Position numbers and translations under genes: made by a program. DNA of 6,133 bases from Aquirhabdus sp. (GTDB lineage: Bacteria; Pseudomonadota; Gammaproteobacteria; Pseudomonadales; Moraxellaceae): positions 1 through 6,133 of the forward strand of contig JASLEL010000188.1 in NCBI GenBank assembly GCA_030151145.1, written 5' to 3'. The number at the start of each line of letters is the position of its first letter. The first letter of the stretch is position 1. Below are positions 5,938 to 6,133 of this stretch, piece after piece. The notes beneath the pieces are model-generated. The model was not told the origin of the DNA and made no database searches. It saw nothing but the letters and a program-made list of their open reading frames with translations.

Positions 5938-6133
5938 TCAGGACATGGACAGCGTCTGAATCTGTGCGCAGTTGATCCAGCCGATAGGCATGATGGACTG
6001 TGCCGGCAGCATGGCATCAGTGCTGACATCGGTCGTCCGGGTCCAGATCCAGCGGTCGGATTCATGATCCACCGTATACGCGCCCAAGCCATCACCTGAG
6101 TCACAGTGCTGCCCTGATACTACTATTTTGTTT
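5938..6133 (-). CDS. C-terminal fragment of an unidentified gene entering from the right edge
   Basis: On the minus strand a frame is open from the window edge (first full codon at 6132) to a TGA at 5938-5940, giving 64 residues. It has protein-like composition: it opens NKIVVSGQHCDSGDGLGAYT, continues through ESDRWIWTRTTDV, and ends in PIGWINCAQIQTLSMS. It has two Trp and one Tyr in the middle, two Cys that could pair, and coding-like third positions, unlike the opposite strand. It lacks a usable start because most of the gene is outside the window. The Gly/Asp/Ser/Thr-rich, Cys-containing character suggests an exported protein, but no family is recognisable. Its stop lies 64 nt before the start of the anchored helical-repeat gene on the same strand with no terminator between, so the two are probably one operon. 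Confidence 0.6.
   Translation of the reverse strand, partial: NKIVVSGQHCDSGDGLGAYTVDHESDRWIWTRTTDVSTDAMLPAQSIMPIGWINCAQIQTLSMS

Noticed and set aside
5874..6104. 77-residue N-terminal extension of the minus-strand repeat protein, starting at the ATG at 6104
   Set aside because: The extension is rich in Cys, Pro, Arg and Ser with no protein-like pattern. It would bury a clear signal peptide, ignores the AAAAGGAA site before 5873, and overlaps a better coding frame on the same strand.
1..6133. CRISPR arrays, tRNA or rRNA genes, riboswitches, toxin-antitoxin pairs or defence systems
   Set aside because: I saw no regularly spaced repeats, cloverleaf-like segments, conserved rRNA stretches or recognisable defence-protein motifs on either strand.

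Overview
The window joins two DNAs of different character. Bases 1 to about 445 are extremely GC-rich (189 of 240 bases, 79%, in 181-420 by hand count), with the codon use and protein sequence of an actinobacterial, Streptomyces-like IS630-family transposase. From about 450 to the right end the GC content is moderate (57% in 481-540, 50% in 1621-1680), and the proteins look like those of a mid-GC gammaproteobacterium. The genus cannot be named from sequence alone. The switch falls inside one open frame (161-1594). Its first ~95 codons are the helix-turn-helix end of a transposase. The rest is an old yellow enzyme (NADH:flavin oxidoreductase) lacking its first barrel strand. Both halves share a short Ala-Asp-Gln stretch at the join, so the fusion may be an assembly or library chimera, or an illegitimate recombination at microhomology.

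The plus-strand block (about 460-3546) reads: truncated old yellow enzyme, an exported DJ-1/PfpI protein of the Hsp31/glyoxalase III type (1715-2551), and an atypical short-chain dehydrogenase of the epimerase family (2608-3546). Together they suggest a small redox or reactive-carbonyl detoxification cluster, reminiscent in logic of the nemA-gloA pairing of enterobacteria. That grouping is inference. The block ends in a long hairpin (3565-3600) lying between convergent genes.

The minus-strand block (3609-6133) is a 754-residue exported protein with helical-repeat character and one C-terminal membrane anchor (start 5873). Upstream of it is the C-terminal end of another gene (stop at 5938-5940) that enters from the right edge. 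The latter has no start codon in the window and is easily missed. The two lie 64 nt apart and probably form an operon. I recognise no function for either.

I see no tRNA, rRNA, CRISPR array, riboswitch or complete mobile element, and no strong case for a wholly new system. The points most worth checking are the chimeric junction, the secreted Hsp31-like protein and the uncharacterised minus-strand gene pair.
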